Shown: one piece after another, positions 56,800 through 64,000 of the stretch
Layout: each line of letters begins with the position of its first letter
How positions within the stretch are numbered: the stretch's first letter is position 1
NCBI RefSeq assembly: GCF_017876535.1
Contig: NZ_JAGIOF010000001.1
Span: 1,736,001-1,800,000 of the forward strand
Reading direction: 5' to 3'
Length of the DNA: 64,000 nt
From: Paeniglutamicibacter kerguelensis
Lineage (GTDB): Bacteria; Actinomycetota; Actinomycetes; Actinomycetales; Micrococcaceae
Notes under the pieces: model-generated
Told to the model about the DNA's origin: nothing
What the model saw: the letters and a program-made list of their open reading frames with translations, nothing else
The model's database searches: none
Made by a program: the position numbers and the translations under genes

Positions 56800-56988
56800 T
56801 CAGTCGTCTTCGTCCTCATCATCGTCGAGGTCGGGATCGTAATCCGGCGGCACCGCCCCGCCCTCGCTGCCCCACTTTGAACTTTGCACATCACTCACGG
56901 CACGCTCATCGGTGTTGTGCGTCAGGTGGTGATGGTGCGGATGCCCGTGTTCCGGGTGTTCGGACGGGTCCTTGGATTCTTCACTCAT
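56800..56988 (-). CDS. Small His-rich, acidic protein, unknown
   Basis: 62 residues. A His-rich segment (HPEHGHPHHHHLTH, residues 12-25) and a C-terminal run of Asp/Glu (PDLDDDEDEDD). Both could bind metals such as zinc, nickel or copper. Small size makes chance coding possible, but the segregated composition and its place between genes argue for a real product. Confidence 0.5.
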   Translation of the reverse strand: MSEESKDPSEHPEHGHPHHHHLTHNTDERAVSDVQSSKWGSEGGAVPPDYDPDLDDDEDEDD

Positions 56989-57100
56989 GTGGCCAACGCT
57001 AGACCTTTTCCTGGGCTTTGGGCAGACCCTCCAACCGCTCAAACCGCCACGGGGAAAATGCATTGCGGTGCCCGCCCCGGGCATCTGTTACGGTGGATCC

Positions 57101-57172
57101 ATGCGCACAGATTCCCGATTTATGAACCCCCGGCTGGGCACCAGCCGTGGGTTCATGCACGTGCGCTCGTAG
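57101..57172 (+). CDS. Upstream leader ORF of the SrmL-type ligase (23 codons)
   Basis: A 23-residue peptide, MRTDSRFMNPRL... ending ...SRGFMHVRS, 68 bases before the ligase start. Two Phe-Met pairs (residues 7-8 and 18-19) stand at the two sides of a hairpin, 57122-57156, which the ORF passes through. The ribosome site is weak (GGTGG). The layout resembles an attenuator leader: ribosome position could decide whether the hairpin forms. Translation is inferred, not shown. Confidence 0.45.
   Translation: MRTDSRFMNPRLGTSRGFMHVRS
57122..57156 (+). promoter_or_regulatory. 16 bp hairpin inside the leader ORF
   Basis: ATGAACCCCCGGCTGG (57122-57137) and 57141-57156 form a stem with one mismatch and a three-base loop. 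No T-tract follows, so it is not a classical terminator; control of translation or RNA stability is more likely. Confidence 0.65.
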
Positions 57173-57240
57173 CATTCGCTGTCTCCACTGCTGCCAACCG
57201 GGGGTGATTCCCATTTCCCCGCAGCTTTCCAGGAGACACC

Positions 57241-58359
57241 ATGAACACCCCGATTTACCTCACCCCCGACGAACTCCACGCTTCCCTCACGGTCCGCGAC
57301 CTCAGCGATCCAGCGCAGGGTGCCCATGCCATGCAAAACCTGCTGCACGGCGTTGTGGACTCCCTGCAGCAATCGTGGAATTGCACCACCCGTACCCTCA
57401 GGAACCCGCCGATCGTGTCCATCCGGGACAACTACGACAGCCTGCAATACCAGGGCAACGACGTCACCCGGGCCCGCAGGTACACCAGGTATCTCAGCCC
57501 GACCACGATGCTGCGCAGCCACACCTCCGCCGAGCTGCCGCAGGCCCTGCATCGCTACAAGGGGCGCACCGGCGTCGATGAACTCCTTGCGGTCCCCGGA
57601 CTGGTGTACCGGCGCGATGTCGTTGACCGCACCCACGTGGGCGAACCGCACCAGGTGGACCTGTGGCGCATTCGCTCGACACCTGACACGACGCCGGAAG
57701 ACCTGCACGGGATGATCGCCACGCTCGTCGACGCGGTGCTTCCCGGAGCCGATTGGAAAACCACGCCGGCAGTGCATCCCTACACCACCAACGGCCAACA
57801 GATCGATGTCCTGCACGAGGGCCAATGGCTGGAACTGGCCGAATGCGGGCAAATCCACCCGGAGGCGCTCCGGTGTGCAGGGTTGGATCCGGAGCAATGG
57901 TCGGGCCTGGCCCTGGGCATGGGCTTGGACCGGGCGTTGATGTTGCGCAAGCGCATTCCCGATATCCGCTACCTGCGGGCAATCGGCGAGCGCGCGGCCC
58001 AACAGATGCAGGACTTGTCTCCGTGGCGGCCGGTGTCCCTGCTTCCCGCGGCGCGACGCGACATCTCTGTGGTGATCGATGCCGGGGAGGACGGTGAAAC
58101 GCTGGGAGACGCGGTGCGCCGGGCGCTTGGCGGCGATTCCGGGCTTGTCGAATCCGTTGAGCTTCTCTCACGCACGGGCAGGGACCTGCTTCCGGAGTCG
58201 GCGCGCGAACGGCTTGGCATCCGCGAGGGGCAGGACAATGCGCTGATACGCATCACCATCAGGCCGCTGGAGCGCACGCTGTCTTCAACGCAAGCCAACG
58301 AGTTGCGCAACCGCATCTACAGGGCCGTCCACCAAGGCCCCCGCCAAGAAATCATTTGA
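57241..58359 (+). CDS. PheS-related ligase with FDX-ACB domain (SrmL type)
   Basis: A 372-residue class II synthetase-like protein. LRSHTS (91-96) corresponds to the PheS RTHTS motif, LVYRRDVVDRTHVGEPHQVD (121-140) to motif 2, and LGMGLDRALMLRKRIPDIR (225-243) to motif 3. The last 110 residues resemble the FDX-ACB anticodon-binding domain of PheT. A PheS core fused to FDX-ACB is the layout of mitochondrial PheRS; databases call bacterial members PheS-related mystery ligase SrmL (from memory). True pheS and pheT are elsewhere. Substrate unknown: it may charge a tRNA with an unusual residue or activate an amino acid. Confidence 0.85.
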   Translation: MNTPIYLTPDELHASLTVRDLSDPAQGAHAMQNLLHGVVDSLQQSWNCTTRTLRNPPIVSIRDNYDSLQYQGNDVTRARRYTRYLSPTTMLRSHTSAELPQALHRYKGRTGVDELLAVPGLVYRRDVVDRTHVGEPHQVDLWRIRSTPDTTPEDLHGMIATLVDAVLPGADWKTTPAVHPYTTNGQQIDVLHEGQWLELAECGQIHPEALRCAGLDPEQWSGLALGMGLDRALMLRKRIPDIRYLRAIGERAAQQMQDLSPWRPVSLLPAARRDISVVIDAGEDGETLGDAVRRALGGDSGLVESVELLSRTGRDLLPESARERLGIREGQDNALIRITIRPLERTLSSTQANELRNRIYRAVHQGPRQEII

Positions 58360-58397
58360 ACACCCACGCGACCGGAAAACCAAGGTTGAACAGGCGG

Positions 58398-58428
58398 AGT
58401 CCGGGTCCCCGTGCATGGGATCCGGACT
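58398..58428 (+). terminator. Hairpin after the SrmL-type gene
   Basis: AGTCCGGGTCCC (58398-58409) and 58417-58428 pair with one G-T wobble, 39 bases past the stop. Confidence 0.55.
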
Positions 58429-58524
58429 GCCTTGGACATGCGGTCTGCGAGTCGACGGGCTTGCTCCTGCAACCACATCGCCGTCCACGGAGCCCAATGC
58501 GGGTTCTTCGCTACCTGTGCACCG

Positions 58525-59349
58525 TCACATGCGGACAAATTTCGATTTCGCAATTTGATAGAAGCCGTAGCAAATCAGACCGGCACCAACCAGGGTGAGC
58601 AAATACAGCCCATAGGGTTGCTCTCGCACCGCCTTGAGTGCGCCGTCCAGCCCGGTGGACTCTTCCGGACTCGCCTGCATGGTTGTGACGATGAACAGCA
58701 ACCCGACCAGAAACAGTGCGATGCCTTTCGCCACATAGCCCACTACTCCAAGAATGGTTACGACCATGCGAAGGGTTTTGGACGCCGGCATGTCCAGCTG
58801 CTTTGTGAAGGAAGCCAGCATTCCCCTCACCGCAAAGACAATGCCGACAACCGCAACGACAACACCTACCGCTATCAACAGCTGCGGGCCGAACGGCGCC
58901 TTCATGATTTGAATCGACGAATCGCTCGTCGTTTCCCCGCTGTCCTTGCCCTGGCCTGCCGCGAAGGATGCAAACGCCACGGCCAGCACCAGGAACACGA
59001 GTCCCTGGCCGGCGGCGGAAAGCTTTTTTTGCAGCATCGTTTTCTTCTTCAGGTTCCTGTATCCGAAGACCACCTCGCTCAGTTGCCACAGCCCCAACGC
59101 CGCACAGGCGGCGGCTCCCATCCACAGCAAGATGTGCCCCGCCGGTTGGGCGGCGAGTTCACCCATGGCCCCGCCCTGGTCTGCTTCCCGGGCCTTCCCG
59201 AAGGCCAACTGGATGGCAATGATCCCAATCAGGACGTGCAGGATCCCACTCACCGTGAAACCGGTTCTGGCGGCCACCACAAAAACCCGGGAGTTTGAAG
59301 CATCCTCGACCGCGTCCGCTGCACCCTTCAGTTCCTTTTTGATGGCCAT
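58525..59349 (-). CDS. DUF1206 membrane protein
   Basis: A 274-residue protein with six membrane helices arranged as three repeated pairs, each with RTGFTVSGILHVLIG or GYVAKGIALFLVG patterns, as in DUF1206. ATG 59349 gives MAIKKELKGAADAVEDAS. Function unknown; homologues are frequent in Micrococcaceae and mycobacteria. Confidence 0.88.
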   Translation of the reverse strand: MAIKKELKGAADAVEDASNSRVFVVAARTGFTVSGILHVLIGIIAIQLAFGKAREADQGGAMGELAAQPAGHILLWMGAAACAALGLWQLSEVVFGYRNLKKKTMLQKKLSAAGQGLVFLVLAVAFASFAAGQGKDSGETTSDSSIQIMKAPFGPQLLIAVGVVVAVVGIVFAVRGMLASFTKQLDMPASKTLRMVVTILGVVGYVAKGIALFLVGLLFIVTTMQASPEESTGLDGALKAVREQPYGLYLLTLVGAGLICYGFYQIAKSKFVRM

Positions 59350-59490
59350 CCCTTTCCAGCGATTGCAGGCATGCGACAGGCCTCGTGCCAACAACATTTT
59401 CCCACCGCCCGACCCGAAGGCATACACCCCGGGCATCTTGGGCCTTCCAACCGGGCACTGGCAATTATCGGATCGCACATGGTTGGCGGC

Positions 59491-61011
59491 CTACAGGAAT
59501 GCGGCAAGCAACATGATGAACAGCAGTCCCACGACGGAAATCAGCGTTTCCATCACCGACCACGTTTTGATCGTTTCCCCGACGGTCATGCCGAAGTACT
59601 CCTTGACCAGCCAGAAACCAGCGTCGTTGACATGGGAAAAGAACAGGGACCCCGCACCGACCGCGAGCACCACCAGGGCCAGCTGCGCCGGCGGAAGGCC
59701 CGCGGCCAGGGGCGCGACGATACCGGCCGCCGTCACCGTCGCGACGGTTGCCGATCCGGTGGCAACGCGGATCAGCACCGCCACGATCCAACCCAGCACC
59801 AGGGCGGAGAGGCTGAGCGCGACGGCGATCTTGGCGATCGCGGTGCTGGTGCCGCCGTCCACCAACACCTGCTTGAAACCGCCCCCGGCGCCAACGATGA
59901 GCATCACTCCCACAATGGGCAGCAGGCTTTCCCCGATTTTCTTGCCCAGCGTCGTTGCCGAGAATCCCACCGCCGTCCCAAAGGTGACCATAGCCAGCAG
60001 CACCGCGATGAGCAGTGCGACAACCGGGTCGCCGATAAAGTTGAGCACCTTGTACAGCGCGCTTTGCGGATCGACCCAGAGGTCCGCCGCGGCACGCAGC
60101 AGCATCAGGAACACCGGGGACAGCACGGTGGCCAGCGTCCACCCGAAGGACGGGATGCGTTTGGCCGCCGGGTCCCGGGCACCCTGCCGCGGAGCGGATT
60201 CCGCGGAAGCCGCCAGCTGGTGTTTTCCCTGCTTCACGGGCCTGCTTGCCGGTTGGACGCTTCCGCCGCCGACGGACCCTGCCTCGGCCCCGAGGAAGGC
60301 GAGCCCCGCGCCGGCCGGGCCGATCGGCACCCACCGGGCCGCAAAACGGCCGAACAGGGGGCCGCAGATGGCCACCGTCGGGATGGCGACCAGCAGGCCC
60401 AGGGCCAGGGTGATGCCGATGTCCGCGTTCAGGATCCCGACGGCCGCCACGGGCCCGGGATGCGGGGGAACGAATCCGTGCAGGACGGACAAGCCGGCCA
60501 GGGCCGGGATGGCCAGCAGCATCGCCGGCATCTTGGAGCGGTGGACGGCGAGCATGACGACCGGGACCAGGAGCACCAACCCGACCTCGAAGAACATCGG
60601 AATGCCGATGATGCCGGCAATCAGCGCCATTTTCCAGGGAAGCGTCGCCCTGCTGCCGTGCAGCAGCGTGTCGACGATCTTGTCCGCGCCGCCGGAGTCG
60701 CCCAGGAGCTTGCCGAGCATCGCCCCCAACGCAATCAGGACCCCCACGTATCCAAGGACGCCGCCGACCCCGAGCTCATATGACTTGGTCACGTCGGCCA
60801 ACGGGATGCCGGAAAAGATGCCGACCAGCAGCGCACTGATGGTCAGGGCCAAAAAGGCGTGCATCTTGGCCCAGACGATCAGGACGACGACCAACACGAT
60901 GCCCAGGCCGGCAACGACCAACACCTGGGTGTCGTGGGAAGTCCACGGTTCATGCATTTGATCTGTGGCGGCGTCGGCGAGGATTCCGACACCCCTGATT
61001 AACGTGCTCAT
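59491..61011 (-). CDS. gntP: Gluconate permease, GntP family
   Basis: A 506-residue symporter with about 12 membrane helices. Landmarks are LALTISALLVGI, IAGIIGIPMFFEVGLVLLVP (split by reading), GFVPPHPGPVAAVGILNADIG and the C-terminal SLFFSHVNDAGFWLVKEYFG, all GntP signatures. A 35-residue hydrophilic insert (PASRPVKQGKHQLAASAESA region) sits in the central loop. It follows gntK by 13 bases, a gluconate uptake and phosphorylation unit. Confidence 0.94.
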   Translation of the reverse strand: MSTLIRGVGILADAATDQMHEPWTSHDTQVLVVAGLGIVLVVVLIVWAKMHAFLALTISALLVGIFSGIPLADVTKSYELGVGGVLGYVGVLIALGAMLGKLLGDSGGADKIVDTLLHGSRATLPWKMALIAGIIGIPMFFEVGLVLLVPVVMLAVHRSKMPAMLLAIPALAGLSVLHGFVPPHPGPVAAVGILNADIGITLALGLLVAIPTVAICGPLFGRFAARWVPIGPAGAGLAFLGAEAGSVGGGSVQPASRPVKQGKHQLAASAESAPRQGARDPAAKRIPSFGWTLATVLSPVFLMLLRAAADLWVDPQSALYKVLNFIGDPVVALLIAVLLAMVTFGTAVGFSATTLGKKIGESLLPIVGVMLIVGAGGGFKQVLVDGGTSTAIAKIAVALSLSALVLGWIVAVLIRVATGSATVATVTAAGIVAPLAAGLPPAQLALVVLAVGAGSLFFSHVNDAGFWLVKEYFGMTVGETIKTWSVMETLISVVGLLFIMLLAAFL

Positions 61012-61024
61012 GGCTCTTTTCCGC

Positions 61025-61567
61025 TCAGGCTGGGCTGTTCAGGTTCAATTGGCCAAGAATTTTCCGGAGGATCTTCTGGGGCGGCGGACCGACGTCGACC
61101 CGGATGCAAGGCTCGTCCGACGTCGGCTCCTCGAGGTCGGCAAACTGGCTTTCCAACAGGCTCGAGGGCATGAAATGGCCGTGGCGCGCAGTCAGCCTGG
61201 CCCTGATCACCTCGGGGGACCCTGAAAGGTAGATGAACAGGACACCGGCCCCCCGCCGGTTGAGGATGTCCCTGTACGAACGCTTCAGGGCCGAACAGGT
61301 GATGACGCCGTTCCTGCCGGCATCGAGCTGACCTTCGATCCATCCGGCAACCTTCTCCAGCCACGGCCATCGGTCTTCATCGGTCAGCGGATGCCCGGCA
61401 TGCATCTTGGCCACGTTCGACTGCGGATGCAGGCCGTCGCCTTCCTCCAGATCCCAGCCGAAGCGGCCGGCAAGCAACGCGGCAATGGTGGTTTTCCCGC
61501 AACCCGAAACACCCATCAGGACCAAAACCCGTGGATCCGTCCCAGACGCTGTGACCTGAGCACTCAT
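61025..61567 (-). CDS. gntK: Gluconokinase
   Basis: A 180-residue P-loop kinase that makes 6-phosphogluconate. P-loop MGVSGCGKTT, EGDGLHPQSNVAKMHAG, VITCSALKRSYRDILR-like segment and FMPSSLLESQFADLEEP are conserved in GntK. ATG 61567; the frame upstream is not similar. First gene of a gntK-gntP pair. No GntR-type regulator is visible in the window. Confidence 0.94.
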   Translation of the reverse strand: MSAQVTASGTDPRVLVLMGVSGCGKTTIAALLAGRFGWDLEEGDGLHPQSNVAKMHAGHPLTDEDRWPWLEKVAGWIEGQLDAGRNGVITCSALKRSYRDILNRRGAGVLFIYLSGSPEVIRARLTARHGHFMPSSLLESQFADLEEPTSDEPCIRVDVGPPPQKILRKILGQLNLNSPA

Positions 61568-61767
61568 GAGGTCATAATGACACCCGGAACGGGGAATGTC
61601 TGTAGTCCGCCGGCACGAACCATCACCGCAAGCGAACGCGCTTGGCCGCTCCGGGCGGCGACGCATTTGCCATGCATTCGCAGAGGCCCGTCGCGCATCC
61701 GCGGTCTTCGCTCCACGGCGGGCTCCACGGGCGGGAAGCCCGAACCGCGGTCCCCGGATCCGTTGCC

Positions 61768-62154
61768 TCAGGTCAGGTTCTCGTGGAGGCAGAGGATGTT
61801 GCCGTCGGGATCCTTGAACCAGGCGGCTTTCTCAGATCCCAGGACGCAAACATGGTCGACGGTCTTCAGGCTCGGCAGGTCGTAGTCCTCAAAGACAACA
61901 CCCTTGGCGTTGAGTTCGCTGATGACAGCGGCGATGTCATGGACTTCGAAACTTGCGGTGGTGTGTGGAGAGGGCTTCGCTTCCGGGTCGCTCAGGAGTG
62001 CCAGGGAACCGGAACCGGCAAGGGTGAAAACCATGTTGCCGTCCGTCGCCTGTCCTTCGAATGGAAGCCCCAGGGAATCTTCGTAAAACTGCCGCGACCT
62101 CTCGCCGTCGGTCACGGGAATGATGGTGGTTAGCGGGCTGGATGAGAGGGACAT
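61768..62154 (-). CDS. VOC-superfamily protein
   Basis: A 128-residue VOC protein with TTIIPVTDGERSRQFYEDSLG, HTTASFEVHDIAAVISEL and AAWFKDPDGNILCLHEN, whose last segment has the Glu metal ligand. ATG 62154. Function unknown. Confidence 0.82.
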   Translation of the reverse strand: MSLSSSPLTTIIPVTDGERSRQFYEDSLGLPFEGQATDGNMVFTLAGSGSLALLSDPEAKPSPHTTASFEVHDIAAVISELNAKGVVFEDYDLPSLKTVDHVCVLGSEKAAWFKDPDGNILCLHENLT

Positions 62155-62283
62155 GGGAGGCCGTCCTCGGTGGGGAGTGGAACCCTCCAATTTTACTTCC
62201 GGTGCCGCCTGAAGGCGCCTTTCACGGCCACCGAACCCGCCCTAGACTGGGTGCGGAATCCCATGCAGGAAGGAGCAACCATC

Positions 62284-62472
62284 ATGAGTATTCCGCAGCC
62301 TCCGGAACGCCCCTACCCGCCAGTGGAACCCAGCAGGGTGCCCCCGGTTCATCCCGATCCCACGCACGAACCACCGACGGAGCCGGATCCCGGGCCCGTT
62401 CCTCCGGATCCCACCACTCCCTTCCCGCCGGGCCAACCGGATCCGACCGCGCCCTACCCACCCATCCGGTAG
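62284..62472 (+). CDS. Small proline-rich protein, unknown
   Basis: 62 residues, about 40 percent proline, with Pro-Asp and Pro-Pro units (PDPTHEPPTEPDPGPVPPDP). GGAAGGAG nine bases before ATG 62284 is one of the best ribosome sites in the window, so translation is likely despite the low complexity. No signal peptide or membrane helix. A terminator-like hairpin follows at 62497-62529. Confidence 0.6.
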   Translation: MSIPQPPERPYPPVEPSRVPPVHPDPTHEPPTEPDPGPVPPDPTTPFPPGQPDPTAPYPPIR

Positions 62473-62496
62473 GCGCAACCGGGAACAGACACGTTT

Positions 62497-62529
62497 GAGG
62501 GCACTCCGCGTTGTTTGCGAAGTGCCCTC
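62497..62529 (+). terminator. 9 bp hairpin after the proline-rich gene
   Basis: GAGGGCACT (62497-62505) pairs with 62521-62529, 15-base loop. It may also serve the convergent VOC gene at 62559. Confidence 0.5.
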
Positions 62530-62558
62530 GGTGGCGGTTGGCAGAAAGCGGCGCGGTC

Positions 62559-62966
62559 CTAGTTCGCGCGCTGGTTCACCCGGATCATGTTGCCCGACGG
62601 GTCGCGGAACGCGCAGTCGCGCGGACCCCACGGCTGGTCGATGGGTTCCTGGAGGATCTCTGCCCCGGTCGCACGGACCCGCTCAAAGAGTCCGTCGAGG
62701 TCGCTGGTGCTGAAGACCGTCATCGGAAGCACACCCTTGGTGAGCAGTTCCTGGATGGCGTTCCCGTCTGCCTCCGAGCGGCCCGCATGCGGACCCGAAA
62801 GCACGATGCCCAACCCTGGTTGCGTATCCGAACCAAGCGTGACCCAGCGGTGTTCGCCAGAGGCCACGTCGTTCTCCACCTTCAGGCCCAAGCCGTCCCG
62901 GTAGAACGGAATGGCTTCGTCCACGTCGTTGACGGTGATGTGTGAGTAATTCAATGAAATATCCAT
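62559..62966 (-). CDS. VOC-superfamily protein
   Basis: A 135-residue VOC protein: SHITVNDVDEAIPFYRDGLG, HRWVTLGSDTQPGLGIVL and DCAFRDPSGNMIRVNQ. ATG 62966 gives MDISLNYSH. It lies directly downstream of the AraC regulator on the same strand; AraC-VOC pairs of this kind are common and suggest that the regulator controls the enzyme. Confidence 0.83.
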   Translation of the reverse strand: MDISLNYSHITVNDVDEAIPFYRDGLGLKVENDVASGEHRWVTLGSDTQPGLGIVLSGPHAGRSEADGNAIQELLTKGVLPMTVFSTSDLDGLFERVRATGAEILQEPIDQPWGPRDCAFRDPSGNMIRVNQRAN

Positions 62967-63081
62967 GCACACCAAGCTATGGCCGGGGTGGCCGGCACGC
63001 TTCTTGAATCCTGCTCGATACGGGCGAGCGCGACCAGCATGAAGGGTCCGCAGCGCTCACCGGGGTCCTGCTGGCTGCGGG

Positions 63082-63495
63082 CTAGTATCTGGGCGTCTTG
63101 GTGTTCTTCGGTCTGGTCACGGATTTGGCGATGCAGGCCGGCATGGCTTCGACCGCGGAGTGCTCCCGGTTCCTGTACCCGCTGGGGCTCTCGCCGGTGA
63201 TCTGGGTGAAACTGCTGCTGAAGGACCCAAGCGAGGTACACCCGACTTCCATGCAAGCGTCGGTGACGCTCATCCCCGAGCGCAACAGGGCCATGGAGCG
63301 CTCGATGCGCCGGGTCATCAGGTAGGCGTAGGGGCTCAGCCCGTATGCGGCCTTGAACTGCCTGGAGAAGTGCGCCGTGGACATCAGTGCCTTGGCTGCC
63401 ATGGTGGGTACGTCAAGGGGTTTGGCGTATTCGCGGTCGATCATGTCCTTGGCCCGGCGCAGGGCGGTGAGCGTTTCAAGCTCGTGCGGCTTCAT
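63082..63495 (-). CDS. AraC-family transcriptional regulator (DNA-binding domain only)
   Basis: 137 residues consisting almost only of the two-helix-turn-helix AraC domain: LDVPTMAAKALMSTAHFSRQFK is the first, VTDACMEVGCTSLGSFSSSFTQITGESPSGYR the second (split here by reading). No sensor domain is present, as in SoxS-like short members. The C-terminal 25 residues are basic. Followed by the VOC gene at 62559. Confidence 0.85.
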   Translation of the reverse strand: MKPHELETLTALRRAKDMIDREYAKPLDVPTMAAKALMSTAHFSRQFKAAYGLSPYAYLMTRRIERSMALLRSGMSVTDACMEVGCTSLGSFSSSFTQITGESPSGYRNREHSAVEAMPACIAKSVTRPKNTKTPRY

Positions 63496-63571
63496 GACAT
63501 CGAGATTAGCAGTGCATCGGCCGCTGACCACCGGTGTGTTCCGCAGACCCGGAGAAGAACGGACGTGAAAA

Positions 63572-63607
63572 GGGCGGGTCCGGCCGATTCCAGGGCCGGA
63601 CCCGCCC
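63572..63607 (-). terminator. Perfect 13 bp hairpin after the 73-residue gene
   Basis: GGGCGGGTCCGGC (63572-63584) pairs with 63595-63607, ten-base loop, 30 bases past the stop at 63638. Confidence 0.7.
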
Positions 63608-63637
63608 TCCAGTCATGTCGGCGGGCTAGCTACCCGG

Positions 63638-63859
63638 CTATCCGGTCTTGCCGGACAGTGCGACTAGCACACCGGCGACTGCGAAGTATTTGTTGCTCCC
63701 CAGATCGCGGATGGTCTTGATGCCCATGCCGGCGAGGATTTCGTCGTGCTTCTCGGTGAGCCCGGCAAGGGCCGAAGGCGGCGCGGCGAGGACTTCTTCC
63801 AGGGGCGCATTTTCGAGGGCCTTATCGAGGGCCTTGCCCAATTCAACGGAAACAGCCAT
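63638..63859 (-). CDS. Small helical protein, helix-hairpin-helix-like, unknown
   Basis: 73 residues: MAVSVELGKALDKALENAPL, then GLTEKHDEILAGMGIKTIRD, then LGSNKYFAVAGVLVALSGKT. The middle resembles the helix-hairpin-helix turn in which a domain is counted by LxxMGI and TIxDL, as in small DNA-binding or scaffold modules. Family not recognised. It is monocistronic with its own terminator. Confidence 0.55.
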   Translation of the reverse strand: MAVSVELGKALDKALENAPLEEVLAAPPSALAGLTEKHDEILAGMGIKTIRDLGSNKYFAVAGVLVALSGKTG

Positions 63860-64000
63860 GTTAATTTGCTTTCATCGATACGGAACAACATCACACCCGC
63901 CACGGCACCGGCAGAAGCCGGGCCAGCGCGCTAGGACGCCGGGATCGTTTCCCCCATCCTGCCGGTTACCCTATCGCAGTGCCGCCAACAAAGAAATCAC

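Noticed and set aside
1..64000. Insertion sequence, prophage, CRISPR, tRNA or rRNA gene
   Set aside because: No transposase, integrase, phage structural gene, spaced direct-repeat array, tRNA cloverleaf or rRNA segment was recognised on either strand.

Overview
The window is high-GC DNA from an actinobacterium, most likely of the family Micrococcaceae (Arthrobacter, Paeniglutamicibacter or Glutamicibacter type). Evidence: GTG and TTG starts, many ATGA overlaps, the block pdxT-yebC-ruvC-ruvA-ruvB-yajC-secD-secF-rel-hisS-aspS-rarA-rpsD-alaS-ruvX, thrS followed by a HIT gene, and several families common in that group (DUF222/HNH, DUF349, DUF948, DUF1206, DUF6504, DnaE2). No rRNA, tRNA, CRISPR array, insertion sequence or prophage was seen. 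Assignment below family level is not possible from sequence reading alone.

Layout. 0-7 kb, minus strand: start of a probable mltG, ruvX, alaS, two small membrane-linked proteins, rpsD, rarA. 7-12.5 kb is accessory: a DUF222/HNH gene split by an in-frame TAG, dtd, a PadR regulator with two HAAS-like membrane proteins, and a 1.2 kb non-coding stretch holding an 89%-identical 54 bp repeat pair, strong inverted repeats and a run of 24 cytosines. 12.5-30.3 kb is housekeeping: aspS, hisS, a DUF349 protein, an amino-acid permease, an AbiEi-like protein meeting rel tail to tail, secF-secD-yajC, ruvB-ruvA, ruvC, yebC and pdxT. 30-37.8 kb: a CapA-like lipoprotein, an M3 peptidase coupled to a GNAT protein, pdxS, and an EamA exporter divergent from a LysR regulator with a perfect T-N11-A site between them.

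37.8-43.7 kb is one tightly overlapped biotin operon, bioB-bioA-bioF-P450-bioD, preceded by two copies of a TTGAACAnTGTTCAA-type palindrome that looks like a BioQ operator. The P450 probably plays the BioI role of supplying pimeloyl groups, but it lacks the arginine of the ExxR motif; BioB carries a four-cysteine C-terminal tail. 44-48.8 kb: HIT protein, thrS, an AhpD-like protein, an orphan HipB-like regulator, a VOC protein and a small membrane protein. 48.9-54.6 kb is an SOS-like block: dnaE2 and a DUF6504 gene, each with a LexA-like palindrome upstream, separated by a disulfide oxidoreductase; no ImuB is present. 54.7-64 kb is accessory: VOC proteins, an AAA ATPase, a hydrolase, very small His-rich and Pro-rich proteins, a PheS-related ligase (SrmL type) with a 23-codon upstream ORF folded into a hairpin, a DUF1206 protein, a gluconate permease and kinase pair, and an AraC regulator.

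The item most worth following is the SrmL-type ligase with its hairpin-embedded leader ORF at 57.1-58.4 kb, followed by the ExxR-less P450 and cysteine-tailed BioB in the biotin operon. Start sites were chosen by ribosome-binding sites, overlaps and family lengths; they are inferences unless stated.
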